Origin: Wolbachia endosymbiont (group A) of Longitarsus flavicornis
Lineage (GTDB): Bacteria; Pseudomonadota; Alphaproteobacteria; Rickettsiales; Anaplasmataceae
Length of the DNA stretch: 64,000 bases
Direction of reading: 5' to 3'
Assembly: GCF_963931955.1 (NCBI RefSeq)
Contig: NZ_OZ008337.1
Span: 186,001 to 250,000 of the forward strand
Part shown: piece by piece, positions 36,611-45,628 of the stretch
Numbering within the stretch: position 1 is the stretch's first letter
Layout: each line of letters starts with the position of its first letter
The notes under the pieces: generated by a model
What the model was told of the DNA's origin: nothing
Seen by the model: only the letters and a program-made list of their open reading frames with translations
The model's database searches: none
Made by a program: the position numbers and the translations under genes

Positions 36611-37531
36611 CTAACATAAGTTCTGCATTGTTTGCAGCTTTATCAGCTTGTTAGGTAGAATTATTAAAGAACTAGTTGAACATATGTTATCAACTCCATC
36701 CACAAGTTCTCCGCTTGTTACTCCAGTTGCAATGAACACTGATTCACCTCTTGCCATATCTTTTACGGTGTAGATTTTTTCTGGATCGTGAATGTTCAAA
36801 TCTTTTGCCCTTTCTTTTAACTGATCTGTGTCAAATATCAATCTTCCCTCCATCTGCCCACCTATTGAGCTTAGCGCTGCAGCCGCAAGCACCCCTTCTG
36901 GTGCTCCTCCTATACCGATATACATATCATGATTGCCATTTACTAGTGAAACTACGGCCGCAACATCGCCATCATCTATTAGTTTAACTTTTGCTCTTAA
37001 TTTCCTGATTTTCTCTATTAATTCATTGTGCCTTTCACGTTTAAGTACAGTTACCACGAGATCATTTACTTTGCATTTTTTTGCCTTGGCTAAATTGTCT
37101 AGATTCTTTTCAAGGCTATTTTTTAGTGAGACTACACCCTCTGGGAGATTTTTTCCTACTGCTATCTTTTCCATATAAACATCAGGTGCATGTAAAAAAT
37201 CACCTTTTTTCGTTGCAGCAAGAATGGACATTGCCCCTTGTTTGTAATGAGCACAAATTGTGGTACCCTCAAGTGGATCAACAGCAATGTCAATCTCAGG
37301 ACCATTTCCAGTGCCAACCTTCTCGCCAATATATAGCATCGGAGCTTCATCTCTCTCACCTTCACCAATTACGATAGTACCATTTATTTCCATAGAATTT
37401 AACACTGTTCGCATTGCATCAACTGCAACCTGATCAGCCTTTTTTTCATCGCCGAAGCCTGCTAGTTTATATGCAGCAAGCGCTGCAGCTTCGGTCACTT
37501 TAACTAATTTATAGGCTAAATCTTCCATCAT
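36611..37531 (-). CDS. glpX: Class II fructose-1,6-bisphosphatase
   Basis: Removes the 1-phosphate of fructose 1,6-bisphosphate, the committed gluconeogenic step. I take ATG 37531 (306 residues) because family homology begins at LAYKLVKVTEAAALAAYKLA; an in-frame ATG at 37558 adds an unconserved leader. Metal and substrate motifs are visible: GEGERDEAPMLYIGE, DIAVDPLEGTTICAHYKQGA, and DGDVAA. With PPDK nearby, this supports flux from pyruvate upward rather than glycolysis. Confidence 0.95.
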   Translation of the reverse strand: MMEDLAYKLVKVTEAAALAAYKLAGFGDEKKADQVAVDAMRTVLNSMEINGTIVIGEGERDEAPMLYIGEKVGTGNGPEIDIAVDPLEGTTICAHYKQGAMSILAATKKGDFLHAPDVYMEKIAVGKNLPEGVVSLKNSLEKNLDNLAKAKKCKVNDLVVTVLKRERHNELIEKIRKLRAKVKLIDDGDVAAVVSLVNGNHDMYIGIGGAPEGVLAAAALSSIGGQMEGRLIFDTDQLKERAKDLNIHDPEKIYTVKDMARGESVFIATGVTSGELVDGVDNICSTSSLIILPNKLIKLQTMQNLC

Positions 37532-37595
37532 TTGCTTTAAGAACCATAAATAAAGCATTCAATATACATCATGCTGCTTGAAACTGCAATATGCC

Positions 37596-37624
37596 TTGAC
37601 TGGTTTTGATGGAATTGGTATAAT
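37596..37624 (+). promoter_or_regulatory. Strong sigma-70-type promoter upstream of the 448-residue ankyrin-like protein
   Basis: TTGACT (37596-37601), a 17-base spacer, and a perfect TATAAT (37619-37624). Transcription would start near 37632, downstream of the in-frame TTG at 37578 but upstream of ATG 37656. This decides for the ATG start of the downstream gene. Confidence 0.75.
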
Positions 37625-37655
37625 AGGTTATATTTATAGTAGTGGGATTGCAGTT

Positions 37656-39005
37656 ATGCCGTATAGTAATGATGATATTGAAAACCTGGTCTCGCACATA
37701 GCTAGAATGTTGCAATATACAGAGGACATTGATCTGGAAGACTTGCTAAAAGGTTCAAGATGGAAAGAAGTTAATTTCCAAGATAAATGTGAAGGAGGCA
37801 ATTCGTTAGGAGACTTACTTCTAAAACATGCAACCGAAAATAACAACCCACGCATTAAGGATCTTTTTCTTAGAAATGGGTTCAAGCTTTCTCAACAAGA
37901 ACAAATAGCTGCAGCGATAAATGAGGAAGAAGAGGAGAAAAACACACCTGATGTGGAAGAGAATAGAGCAGACAGTGATGAAGTAGATTTTAGTAACTTC
38001 ATAGACACTCAATTTGCTATGCCATACAACAAGATAAAAGAAATTGTAACTAACAATCCTAATATAACTGTTGAAGAGTTTGGTAGGAAGCTCAAAGAAA
38101 AGAAAATAAATACAAATAAAATAAGTAAAGGTCATTGTACTTTACTTGGGCATATTGTTAATTCAAATGGACCTAATATTACAGACAACACCAATGATCG
38201 TGCTATATTTCTACAAATTATTAAATTACTCACAGATTTGAAAACTCAAGCCAACACTGGTACTAAAATCATAAGAACTGGGTTGAGCGAAGCTATAACG
38301 ACTAAGCAAGCTGATGTTGTGAGAATACTCCTGGATAGCGGTAAGTTTAATGAAGAAGAAAAATTTAACGCTTTGCTCTGTGCTGTTACTCAAAAGTATG
38401 TCCAGGGAGTTAAATTATTGTTAGGTCATGTAAATGATGAAAACATGCAAAAGGCTTTAAAGGTGGCCATGGATAAAGAACAAACTACACAAGTTGAAGA
38501 AATTACTCAGGTGCTTTTAAACTTTATTACACCAGAAACATCTAATGCAGAAGAAAATATAGTACCAGCACCTCCTATAGTAACAGAAGCAAATGCTAAC
38601 CAACCTGTGTCAAGTAGTGTTAATGGCCAATCAAATCATAATAACAAAAATAAAACGCCTGTAATACCAGAGACTAAGCAAACTGCCACACCAAATAATG
38701 ATAATAAAGCTAACGGCTTCGTAGATGCTCAATTTTCTAGGCCAAATGAACAAGAAACTAAATATAAGGAAAATTTTTACACCTCATTGACAAAAGATGT
38801 TGTTGGAGTTGTTGTTACAGGGTTACTGATTACTGCTGCTGTGATGGTTCCATCTGTGGCTGGTGCGGTGGTTTGCGGTATTGTAGCTGCTTTAGTTGCA
38901 ATAGTTACCGGGTGGCATATAAAAAGTTCTACGTTACCAAGTTATAGAGAAATGGAAGAAAATAAAGTTGAACACGTGAGTCCAAAAACTGCACAAACGT
39001 TGTGA
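37656..39005 (+). CDS. Ankyrin-like repeat protein with a C-terminal membrane hairpin
   Basis: With the start at ATG 37656 (chosen because a strong promoter lies at 37596-37624) the protein has 449 residues. The middle contains degenerate ankyrin-like helical pairs, such as GLSEAITTKQADVVRILLDS and FNALLCAVTQKYVQGVKLLL. A low-complexity Pro/Asn/Thr-rich linker follows (about 300-365). Two hydrophobic segments near the C-terminus (DVVGVVVTGLLITAAVMVPS and the following Val/Ala-rich stretch) form a probable membrane hairpin. Ankyrin proteins are abundant in Wolbachia and are suspected effectors. Function is unknown. Confidence 0.75.
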   Translation: MPYSNDDIENLVSHIARMLQYTEDIDLEDLLKGSRWKEVNFQDKCEGGNSLGDLLLKHATENNNPRIKDLFLRNGFKLSQQEQIAAAINEEEEEKNTPDVEENRADSDEVDFSNFIDTQFAMPYNKIKEIVTNNPNITVEEFGRKLKEKKINTNKISKGHCTLLGHIVNSNGPNITDNTNDRAIFLQIIKLLTDLKTQANTGTKIIRTGLSEAITTKQADVVRILLDSGKFNEEEKFNALLCAVTQKYVQGVKLLLGHVNDENMQKALKVAMDKEQTTQVEEITQVLLNFITPETSNAEENIVPAPPIVTEANANQPVSSSVNGQSNHNNKNKTPVIPETKQTATPNNDNKANGFVDAQFSRPNEQETKYKENFYTSLTKDVVGVVVTGLLITAAVMVPSVAGAVVCGIVAALVAIVTGWHIKSSTLPSYREMEENKVEHVSPKTAQTL

Positions 39006-39027
39006 TTCAATTTCGCTAGGGAGGATG

Positions 39028-39066
39028 TCATTCCAGTGCCCCTTTCTCGTTATCCGAACTGGGATC
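39028..39066. repeat. Degraded palindromic element between two convergent genes
   Basis: GATGTCATTCCAGTGC followed after about 17 bases by AACTGGGATC. It looks like two half-elements of the same palindromic family, with a disrupted stem, in the 65-base gap between the convergent ankyrin-like gene and ppdK. Confidence 0.6.
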
Positions 39067-39070
39067 TAAT

Positions 39071-41755
39071 TTACCCAACACACTTAGATTTTATGCTAAA
39101 CTGTGCTGCCACTAACTTTGCAACCGGTACTCTATAGGGTGAGCATGAAACATAATCCACCCCTGATTCGATGAGAAACTCTATAGATCCTGGATCTGCA
39201 CCATGTTCTCCACATATACCCAGTTTTATTTCTTTTCGGGTTTTTTTGCCTCTTTCAATGGCCATCTTGATTAACTCCCCTACCCCTTCGATGTCCAGCA
39301 CTTCAAATGGGTCGTTTTCGAATATGTTGCTTTCCTTATAAGAATCAAGGAAATTAACTGAATCATCTCTTGAAAGTCCCATGGTTGTTTGCGTTAAATC
39401 ATTAGTGCCAAAACTAAAGAACTCTGCATGTTTTGCTAACTTATCAGCAATCAGTGCTGCTCGTGGTAGCTCTATCATTGTTCCAATTGAGTACGCCTTG
39501 TCTGATGTCATTCCAGCGCGTGACGCTGGAATCTGCTTCTTGATCCTAGCTGAGATGACAGAAGATTCTTTCTTCACTAGCTCGCATATCAGAACAAATT
39601 CTTTCTCATTCATTATAAAAGGGATCATGATCTCAGGCTTGATTTCTACATTTTTTTCCTTTTTTAGCTCATTTGCAGCACTAAGTATTGCCCTAATCTG
39701 CATGCTATATATTTCAGGATGAGAAATGGCAAGTCTACAACCTCGATGGCCAAGCATTGGGTTCTTTTCTGATAACTGTGCTATTTTATTTTTTACTGAC
39801 TCAACTGACTTACTAAGTGATTTGGCGATTTTTTCTATAGTAGACTGATTATTGGGTAAAAATTCATGCAAAGGCGGATCAAGCAACCGTATAGTGACCT
39901 CCCTGCCCTCCATAATAAAAAATATTTCTTTGAAATCAGACTTTTGCATTTCTTCCAGTTTAATGAGCGCATTTGCCCTTTCATTTTCATCGTCAGCCAT
40001 TATCAACTTTTGAATGAATTCGATTCTATCACTAGCGAAAAACATATGTTCTGTGCGACATAAGCCTATACCTTCTGCACCGAATTCTTTTGCAATTTTT
40101 GCATCTTTTGGAGTATCAGCGTTCGCTCTCACTTTGACCGTTTTGATTTCATCTATCCAGTTGATTATCGTTTTGAATTCTTGCGATAATTCAGGTGAAA
40201 TTGTAGGGAGAATGCCAAGCATAACCTCCCCTGTTCCTCCGTTGATGGTAATTGGTTCACCTTTATTTACTTTTGTATCCCCTACAGAAAAGAAAATTCC
40301 ATCTTTATCGATATAAAGTCCACTCACACTGCAAATGCATGGCTTACCCATTCCACGGGTTACAACAGCAGCATGCGAGGTCATCCCTCCCCGTGCTGTT
40401 ACTATGCCACTTGCAGCATTCATTCCATTAATATCTTCAGGACTCGTTTCTGACCTTACTAAAATCACTTTTTTACCCTGCTCTGCAGCTTTTTCAGCAT
40501 CACTTGCACTAAACACTACATATCCAGAAGCAACACCTGGAGAAGCAGGTAGCCCCTTCCCTATTACTTTTTGGTCACTCTTAACGTCAAGAACTGGATG
40601 CAACAAATTGTCAAAAGTTTTTGGATCAATTCTCAATATTCCTTCTTCCTTTGTAATCGTTCCTTCGTTTACCATATCAACTATTATGCGAATAGCAGCT
40701 TCAGCCGTACGCTTGCCAGACCTAGTCTGCAAAATCCATAATTTACCGTCTTGTACAGTAAATTCGATATCCTGCATGTCTTTATAATGCCTTTCAAGTT
40801 TTTCACATACCGCGCATAATTCCAGGTAGACACTTGGCAGCAACTTCTCCATGGTGTTTTTTTGCTCTCCGTCAATTGGCATAGGAGTATAAACACCGGA
40901 AACCACATCTTCACCTTGAGCATTGACCAAAAACTCGCCAAAACATTTTTTTTCTCCAGTTGAAGGATTTCGTGTAAATATCACACCAGTTGCAGAATTA
41001 TCATTTAAATTACCAAAAACCATTGCTTGCACGTTGACTGCTGTTCCAAGGTTTTCAGGAATATTATGTATTCTTCTATAGGAAATAGCTCTGTCATTTT
41101 TCCAAGAGGCAAATACTGCATTAACTGAGTTTAATAATTGCTCTTCAACGTTCTGCGGGAAGTGTTTTTCGGTTTTTTCATGTACTATCTTCTTGAAATT
41201 GTCAACGATCTTTTTTAAAATATCAACATCAAGATCAGCTAAACATTTTGCTCCATTTTTTTGCTGCTCATTGTCAACAACATCTTGAAATAGGTGATGG
41301 TCAAGCTGTAGTACAACATTGGAGTACATCATGATGAAACGGCAGTAGCTATCATAGGCAAAACGTTCTCCACTTTTTTTTGCAAGCCCAATTACTGTTT
41401 CATCATTTAAACCAACATTTAAAATAGTATCAAGCATGCCCGGCATTGAACTAACACTACCAGAGCGTATTGAAACTAATAAGGGGTTATTTAAATCCCC
41501 AAATTTACAACCGATGTCATTTTCGAGCATCGCCATGTAGTTTTTGATCTCGTTACGTAGGTCGTTAGACAATTCATTATCCTGACAGTAAGTCTGACAA
41601 ACAGAGGTGGAAATTGTGAAACCAGGTGGAACAGGAATGCCAACATTGCACATTTCTGCTAAATTTGCTCCCTTCCCTCCCAGCAGATTTTTCATTTCTG
41701 CATTGCCTTCGCATTTACCCTGGCTAAAGTAATGTATTAACTTTTCCCCCATCAT
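39071..41755 (-). CDS. ppdK: Pyruvate, phosphate dikinase, with an inserted palindromic element
   Basis: Reversibly converts pyruvate, ATP and phosphate to PEP, AMP and PPi. I take ATG 41755 (894 residues; a GGAG site lies just upstream) over ATG 41791. Domains: ATP-grasp nucleotide binding (LLGGKGANLAEM, RSGSVSSMPGMLDT), phosphohistidine domain (GGMTSHAAVVTRGMGKPC), and PEP-binding barrel (GTMIELPRAAL, SFGTNDLTQTT). A peptide IPASRAGMT before YSIGTMIE is encoded by an inserted palindrome. With glpX this suggests a gluconeogenic lifestyle. Confidence 0.96.
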   Translation of the reverse strand: MMGEKLIHYFSQGKCEGNAEMKNLLGGKGANLAEMCNVGIPVPPGFTISTSVCQTYCQDNELSNDLRNEIKNYMAMLENDIGCKFGDLNNPLLVSIRSGSVSSMPGMLDTILNVGLNDETVIGLAKKSGERFAYDSYCRFIMMYSNVVLQLDHHLFQDVVDNEQQKNGAKCLADLDVDILKKIVDNFKKIVHEKTEKHFPQNVEEQLLNSVNAVFASWKNDRAISYRRIHNIPENLGTAVNVQAMVFGNLNDNSATGVIFTRNPSTGEKKCFGEFLVNAQGEDVVSGVYTPMPIDGEQKNTMEKLLPSVYLELCAVCEKLERHYKDMQDIEFTVQDGKLWILQTRSGKRTAEAAIRIIVDMVNEGTITKEEGILRIDPKTFDNLLHPVLDVKSDQKVIGKGLPASPGVASGYVVFSASDAEKAAEQGKKVILVRSETSPEDINGMNAASGIVTARGGMTSHAAVVTRGMGKPCICSVSGLYIDKDGIFFSVGDTKVNKGEPITINGGTGEVMLGILPTISPELSQEFKTIINWIDEIKTVKVRANADTPKDAKIAKEFGAEGIGLCRTEHMFFASDRIEFIQKLIMADDENERANALIKLEEMQKSDFKEIFFIMEGREVTIRLLDPPLHEFLPNNQSTIEKIAKSLSKSVESVKNKIAQLSEKNPMLGHRGCRLAISHPEIYSMQIRAILSAANELKKEKNVEIKPEIMIPFIMNEKEFVLICELVKKESSVISARIKKQIPASRAGMTSDKAYSIGTMIELPRAALIADKLAKHAEFFSFGTNDLTQTTMGLSRDDSVNFLDSYKESNIFENDPFEVLDIEGVGELIKMAIERGKKTRKEIKLGICGEHGADPGSIEFLIESGVDYVSCSPYRVPVAKLVAAQFSIKSKCVG
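39508..39534. repeat. Palindromic element inserted in ppdK
   Basis: An inverted repeat ATTCCAGCG / CGCTGGAAT around CGTGA, flanked by GATGTC. It is in frame and encodes IPASRAGMT, the same frame and orientation as the carA element (IPVSRTGMT). Paired compensatory differences from the carA copy (CAGCG/CGCTG against CAGTG/CACTG) preserve the palindrome. Confidence 0.9.
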
Positions 41756-41962
41756 TTTCTCCGGATTTTCACTGATAAACACATTGTACATATAGTTCCA
41801 ATAAACCTGTGAAGACTTGAAACCTTAGGATAATAAATTTTACAAAATTTGGCAACAACGTTCCTTACAACAACATCAGTAAAGTTAACAAAAAAGACGA
41901 CAAATTATTGAATTATTATTAATAAGAATATATAATATAAAGATATATTTAAAAATTTTTTT

Positions 41963-42007
41963 ATGGCTTTTTCGAAGTTCCTTGATCCAAAAAATGACTT
42001 TGCATTC
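41963..42007 (+). CDS. Exon 1 of an Rpn/PD-(D/E)XK nuclease family protein, cut by a group II intron
   Basis: ATG 41963 begins MAFSKFLDPKNDFAF, the typical N-terminus of Wolbachia Rpn-family putative transposases/nucleases. The frame is interrupted after TTC at 42007 by GTGCGAC, the 5' end of a group II intron. The rest of the gene resumes at 44278. If spliced, the two exons give one 296-residue protein. Confidence 0.85.
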
Positions 42008-44277
42008 GTGCGACGTGAAAAGTCGCTTATTAAATTGTTTAGCAGGTCACCCTGACTAAACCGAGTGTTTTGCCGCTCGTACCCTACTAGACTGTACAAA
42101 AGCAGTAATGCTTTGTGCAAAGCGTTTAGGACAATGAACCCGCCTGAAAAGGAGAAGTTCGGTCTGCGAAGAAAGAACAATGCTATAAGTGTCGAGTTGG
42201 CACGGGGGCTAGGGTTAATGGTATGGATAGCGCAAGCAAATGATCCTAAGCATCGTTACGTCGAACAAGCCAAAGACACTGATAGGCTTGAACCAAAAGG
42301 TAAGTAGACTGGTTATCAAACTGAACGCATTTGATACGCAAACATCAAGGTCACCGGTGTAGAGATCAATCCTAACCCGTTGTTGTTTAATAGGTGGAAC
42401 ACGGAAACCCCATATATCTCTGGGTTGGATATTCAGTAAGGCCGATCGTGAGAAAGGCTTATGGGTATGTGGGATTGGGAGTGTGGAAAAAGTGAACGCT
42501 CATCTGTAATGGATGTGATACAGGTTTAAACGTTACCTGGCTCGAAAGAGAACTGACGTCCACAATGGTCATCTTGGACAAGATTGTTTGTAAAACTTTT
42601 AAAGAGAGGAAAGCAGATGGTTACAGGTAAAATTGTAAGTGCACCTTTCGGTACTGCCGAGCACTGGAACCAAATTAATTGGTCTCAATGTAAGAAAAAA
42701 ACCAGGAAGCTACAAGCTCGTATTGTTCAGGCAACAAAAGATGGGAGATGGAATAAAGTGAAAACTTTACAACATCTTCTCACACGTAGTTTTAGTGCTA
42801 AAGCATTAGCAGTGAAACGCGTAACTTCGAACAAAGGAAAATACACGGCTGGTGTTGATAATCAGTTGTGGCAAAGTCCTTCAGCTAAATCTCAAGGAAT
42901 TGCTAGCCTAAAGCGACGTGGATATCGCTCTCAACCTATGAGACGCATTTATCTAATCAAGCCTGAGGGCGGCAAGCGGCCGATTAGTATTCCAACTATA
43001 AAAGATCGTGCGATACAAGCCTTATACCTTATGGGCTTGGACCCTGTTGCAGAAACAATAGGAGACACTCACTCATATGGATTCAGGGTGCATCGTTCAG
43101 CAGCAGATGCGGTAAGTCAAATTTTCATAACATTGGCAAGACGTGATGCTCCGCAATGGATTTTAGAGGGGGATATTAAGAAGTGTTTCGATGAAATAGA
43201 CCACCACTGGTTGAAGAACTCAATTCCAATGGAAAAGAGTATCCTAAATAAATGGTTAAGGTCTGGATTCGTAGAAAGACGAATGCTACGTCCCACAATA
43301 GCAGGAACTCCACAAGGTGGAATTATATCTCCTGTACTTGCTAATTTAACTCTCGACGGTCTTGATGATGTTTTCAATAAACATTTCGGAAAAAAGGGAA
43401 CCAAAAAACGCAAGAAATATGGTGTACACATGATCCGCTATGCGGATGATTTTATAGTAACTGGAAAATCGAAAGAAATTCTAGAGACTAAAGTCAAACG
43501 GCTTGTAGAGGATTTCCTGAGCCAAAGAGGGCTATCTTTATCGGCAGGAAAGACAAAGATCACACACATAGAACAGGGATTCGATTTTCTCGGTCAGACA
43601 GTACGCAAGTACAAAACAAAACTAATCATCAAACCTTCAGAAAAAAGTGTAAACAGACTTCTGAAGCGCATCCGGTACCTAATTCGCAAGAAGAACGCAG
43701 AAACCCAAGAAAAAGTAATTGATATGCTTACACCTCAAATTCGAGGATGGGCCAATTACCATCGAGGAATATGTGCGAGAAAAGCTTACGAAAAAGTGGA
43801 CCATGAGATCTTCAAAGCCTTATGGCACTGGTCAAAACGCAGACATCCTAATAAAGGATTACGTTGGATTAAAGGTAAATACTTTAATGTCAAGGAGTCT
43901 CGAAAATGGTGTTTTGCAGTACTGGCTAAGAATAAAAACATAATTGAATGGAAAGAACTCTTCCAAGCGACAAGTGTACCAATTCGCCGCCATAAGAAAA
44001 TTAGAGCAGTAGCTAACCCCTATGATAAAGAGTGGTATGCTTACTTTAAAGAACGTCAATCAAAAAAACTCTTCTCGTTGCAAAAATGGTAAGGTATGAT
44101 TAATGTTAGTTCTAAGAAGGAATTTGTTATGTCCAAATATTCGATAAAAACTGTTGCCGGTTCTAAAGAAAAGGACTTAAGGTGGCTCGAGCCGTATGAA
44201 GGGAAACTTTCACGTACGGTTCCTAGAGGAGGGTTCGATGGGTAAATATCTTAGTCCATTGAACTCTTACTCTTTCC
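42008..44277 (+). mobile_element. Group II intron (2.27 kb) inserted in an Rpn-family gene
   Basis: The 5' end GTGCGAC matches the group II consensus GUGYG. Domain V is at 44189-44222 (GAGCCGTATGAA, GAAA-type tip region, CACGTACGGTTC). Domain VI follows (about 44225-44277): a long stem with an unpaired A near 44270, about eight bases before the 3' end. A maturase is encoded in the loop region (42617-44092). The 3' boundary 44277 is inferred from the host frame, since removing 42008-44277 restores NDFAF-W-RIFG; the intron end CC is not the usual AY, so the junction may be off by a few bases. Confidence 0.88.
42617..44092 (+). CDS. ltrA: Group II intron reverse transcriptase/maturase lacking the HNH endonuclease domain
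   Basis: Helps splice the intron and copy it into DNA. I choose ATG 42617 (491 residues), preceded by an AGAGAGGA ribosome binding site, over the in-frame start at 42584. RT blocks: KRPISIPTIKDRAIQALYL, ILEGDIKKCFDEIDH, GTPQGGIISPVLANL, and the catalytic YADD in MIRYADDFIVTG. The maturase (X) domain has MLTPQIRGWANYHRG (about 380). The protein ends just after ANPYDKEWYAYFKERQ, where related proteins continue into a Cys/His HNH domain, so it is En-minus. Confidence 0.93.
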   Translation: MVTGKIVSAPFGTAEHWNQINWSQCKKKTRKLQARIVQATKDGRWNKVKTLQHLLTRSFSAKALAVKRVTSNKGKYTAGVDNQLWQSPSAKSQGIASLKRRGYRSQPMRRIYLIKPEGGKRPISIPTIKDRAIQALYLMGLDPVAETIGDTHSYGFRVHRSAADAVSQIFITLARRDAPQWILEGDIKKCFDEIDHHWLKNSIPMEKSILNKWLRSGFVERRMLRPTIAGTPQGGIISPVLANLTLDGLDDVFNKHFGKKGTKKRKKYGVHMIRYADDFIVTGKSKEILETKVKRLVEDFLSQRGLSLSAGKTKITHIEQGFDFLGQTVRKYKTKLIIKPSEKSVNRLLKRIRYLIRKKNAETQEKVIDMLTPQIRGWANYHRGICARKAYEKVDHEIFKALWHWSKRRHPNKGLRWIKGKYFNVKESRKWCFAVLAKNKNIIEWKELFQATSVPIRRHKKIRAVANPYDKEWYAYFKERQSKKLFSLQKW

Positions 44278-45123
44278 TGGCGTATCTTTGGCACTGAAAA
44301 GAATAAAGATATTCTCATTCACTTTCTCAATGATATCCTAGACCTTACTGATGCAGATCAAATCAAAGATGTTTCTTTTCTAAGCACGATTCAAGATCCT
44401 GATATTGCTTCTCAAAAGCAGAGTATTGTTGACGTTCTCTGTACTGATTCCACTGGAACTCAGCTAATAATTGAAATGCAAGTTGCTAAAACTACTGGCT
44501 TTGAAAAGCGCGCTCAATACTATGCTGCCAAAGCTTACTCAAGTCAAGCTCACAAAGGCGATCAATATCATAATCTAAAAGAGATTATTTTTATTGCTAT
44601 CACTGATTTTATTCTATTTCCTGATAAATTAGCCTATAAATCAGATCACGTTACTCTTGATAAGGTTACCTACGAACATGATCTCAAAGATTTTAGTTTT
44701 ACTTTCATAGAACTACCGAAATTTCCAAAAACAAAGGAAGATCAGCTAGAAAATATAGTTGAAAAATGGATCTATTTCTTTAAGTACGCTGATGAGACTA
44801 GTGAAGAAGATCTAAAGAAAATAATAGGTGGTGACGCTATTATAGGAAAGGCTTATGACTTGCTAAACCAATATAATTGGACTAAAGAAGAACGTTTTAC
44901 TTATGACCAAGCAACAAAACATATCAATGATTATATTTCTTGTATTAATCAAAAATTTAATGAAGGTGTTGAATTTGGTAAAAAAGAAGGTAGAGAAGAA
45001 GGTGAAGTGAAAGCTAAAATAGAGGTGGCAAAAAATCTACTTAAAGCAGGTGTATCAATTGATATCATATCTCAAACTACAGGTCTTACGGTTGATGAAA
45101 TTGAAAACTTCATTTTAGTTTGA
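44278..45123 (+). CDS. Exon 2 of the Rpn-family PD-(D/E)XK nuclease/putative transposase
   Basis: Together with exon 1 (41963-42007) it encodes 296 residues, the usual length of these proteins. The nuclease core is visible in SIVDVLCTDSTGTQLIIEMQ (Asp ... Glu-x-Gln), followed by KRAQYYAAKAYSSQ. The C-terminus has the Glu/Lys/Gly-rich FGKKEGREEGEVKAKIEVAK segment and a short HTH-like end (LLKAGVSIDIISQTTGLTVD). Annotation from the first ATG alone would begin at 44476 and miss the catalytic Asp and upstream motif. Family members are linked to recombination; the role in Wolbachia is unproven. Confidence 0.88.
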   Translation, partial: WRIFGTEKNKDILIHFLNDILDLTDADQIKDVSFLSTIQDPDIASQKQSIVDVLCTDSTGTQLIIEMQVAKTTGFEKRAQYYAAKAYSSQAHKGDQYHNLKEIIFIAITDFILFPDKLAYKSDHVTLDKVTYEHDLKDFSFTFIELPKFPKTKEDQLENIVEKWIYFFKYADETSEEDLKKIIGGDAIIGKAYDLLNQYNWTKEERFTYDQATKHINDYISCINQKFNEGVEFGKKEGREEGEVKAKIEVAKNLLKAGVSIDIISQTTGLTVDEIENFILV

Positions 45124-45134
45124 GTTTACAAAGT

Positions 45135-45563
45135 TTAAAACGGTTTCACAACAACCATAATAACTATGATTATTATCAATACTGTAACTGCCTCATTTAA
45201 AACGCGAAAGTAAACGTGGGTTTTTTCATTTGAACCTATTACAAAACTTTTCCTATGCATTGCAAGTAGCCCATGAATAGCAAACACAAAGAGTAATGCT
45301 AGTGCTTTTACATGGAACCACCCTTCGCGATATGCTTCTCTTATAATCATTAATGTCATTCCCAAACCAAGTGAGAAAAGCATTGCAGGGTTTATGATAT
45401 ATCTAAGTAGCCTCTTTTCCATTGTTTGAAGCAAGCTATCATTTTCTGATCCCGGTTTTACAGTTGCGTGGTAGACATAAAGCCTGGGTAAATAAAGCAT
45501 ACCTGCCATCCACATAATGACGAAGATAACGTGAAAAGCCTCAAGCCAGTGGTAATAACCCAT
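45135..45563 (-). CDS. hemJ: Protoporphyrinogen oxidase HemJ
   Basis: Oxidises protoporphyrinogen IX to protoporphyrin IX, the penultimate heme step, in the inner membrane. 142 residues with four membrane helices, typical of HemJ (UPF0093). The first helix motif YHWLEAFHVIFVIMWMAGML and PRLYVYH carry the conserved His; WFHVKALALLFVFAIHG holds the conserved Lys and another His. It is convergent with the Rpn gene and divergent from pdhA. Confidence 0.93.
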   Translation of the reverse strand: MGYYHWLEAFHVIFVIMWMAGMLYLPRLYVYHATVKPGSENDSLLQTMEKRLLRYIINPAMLFSLGLGMTLMIIREAYREGWFHVKALALLFVFAIHGLLAMHRKSFVIGSNEKTHVYFRVLNEAVTVLIIIIVIMVVVKPF

Positions 45564-45628
45564 TGAGATTTATTACAAAATGTTAAAAATTTCTGATATT
45601 ATTTTAGTTTAATGAAAAAGAAACTAAT

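Noticed and set aside
41905..42180. Minus-strand frame of 91 codons over the intron 5' end
   Set aside because: It spans the junction of exon 1 and the structured intron 5' end on the opposite strand and has no recognisable protein features.
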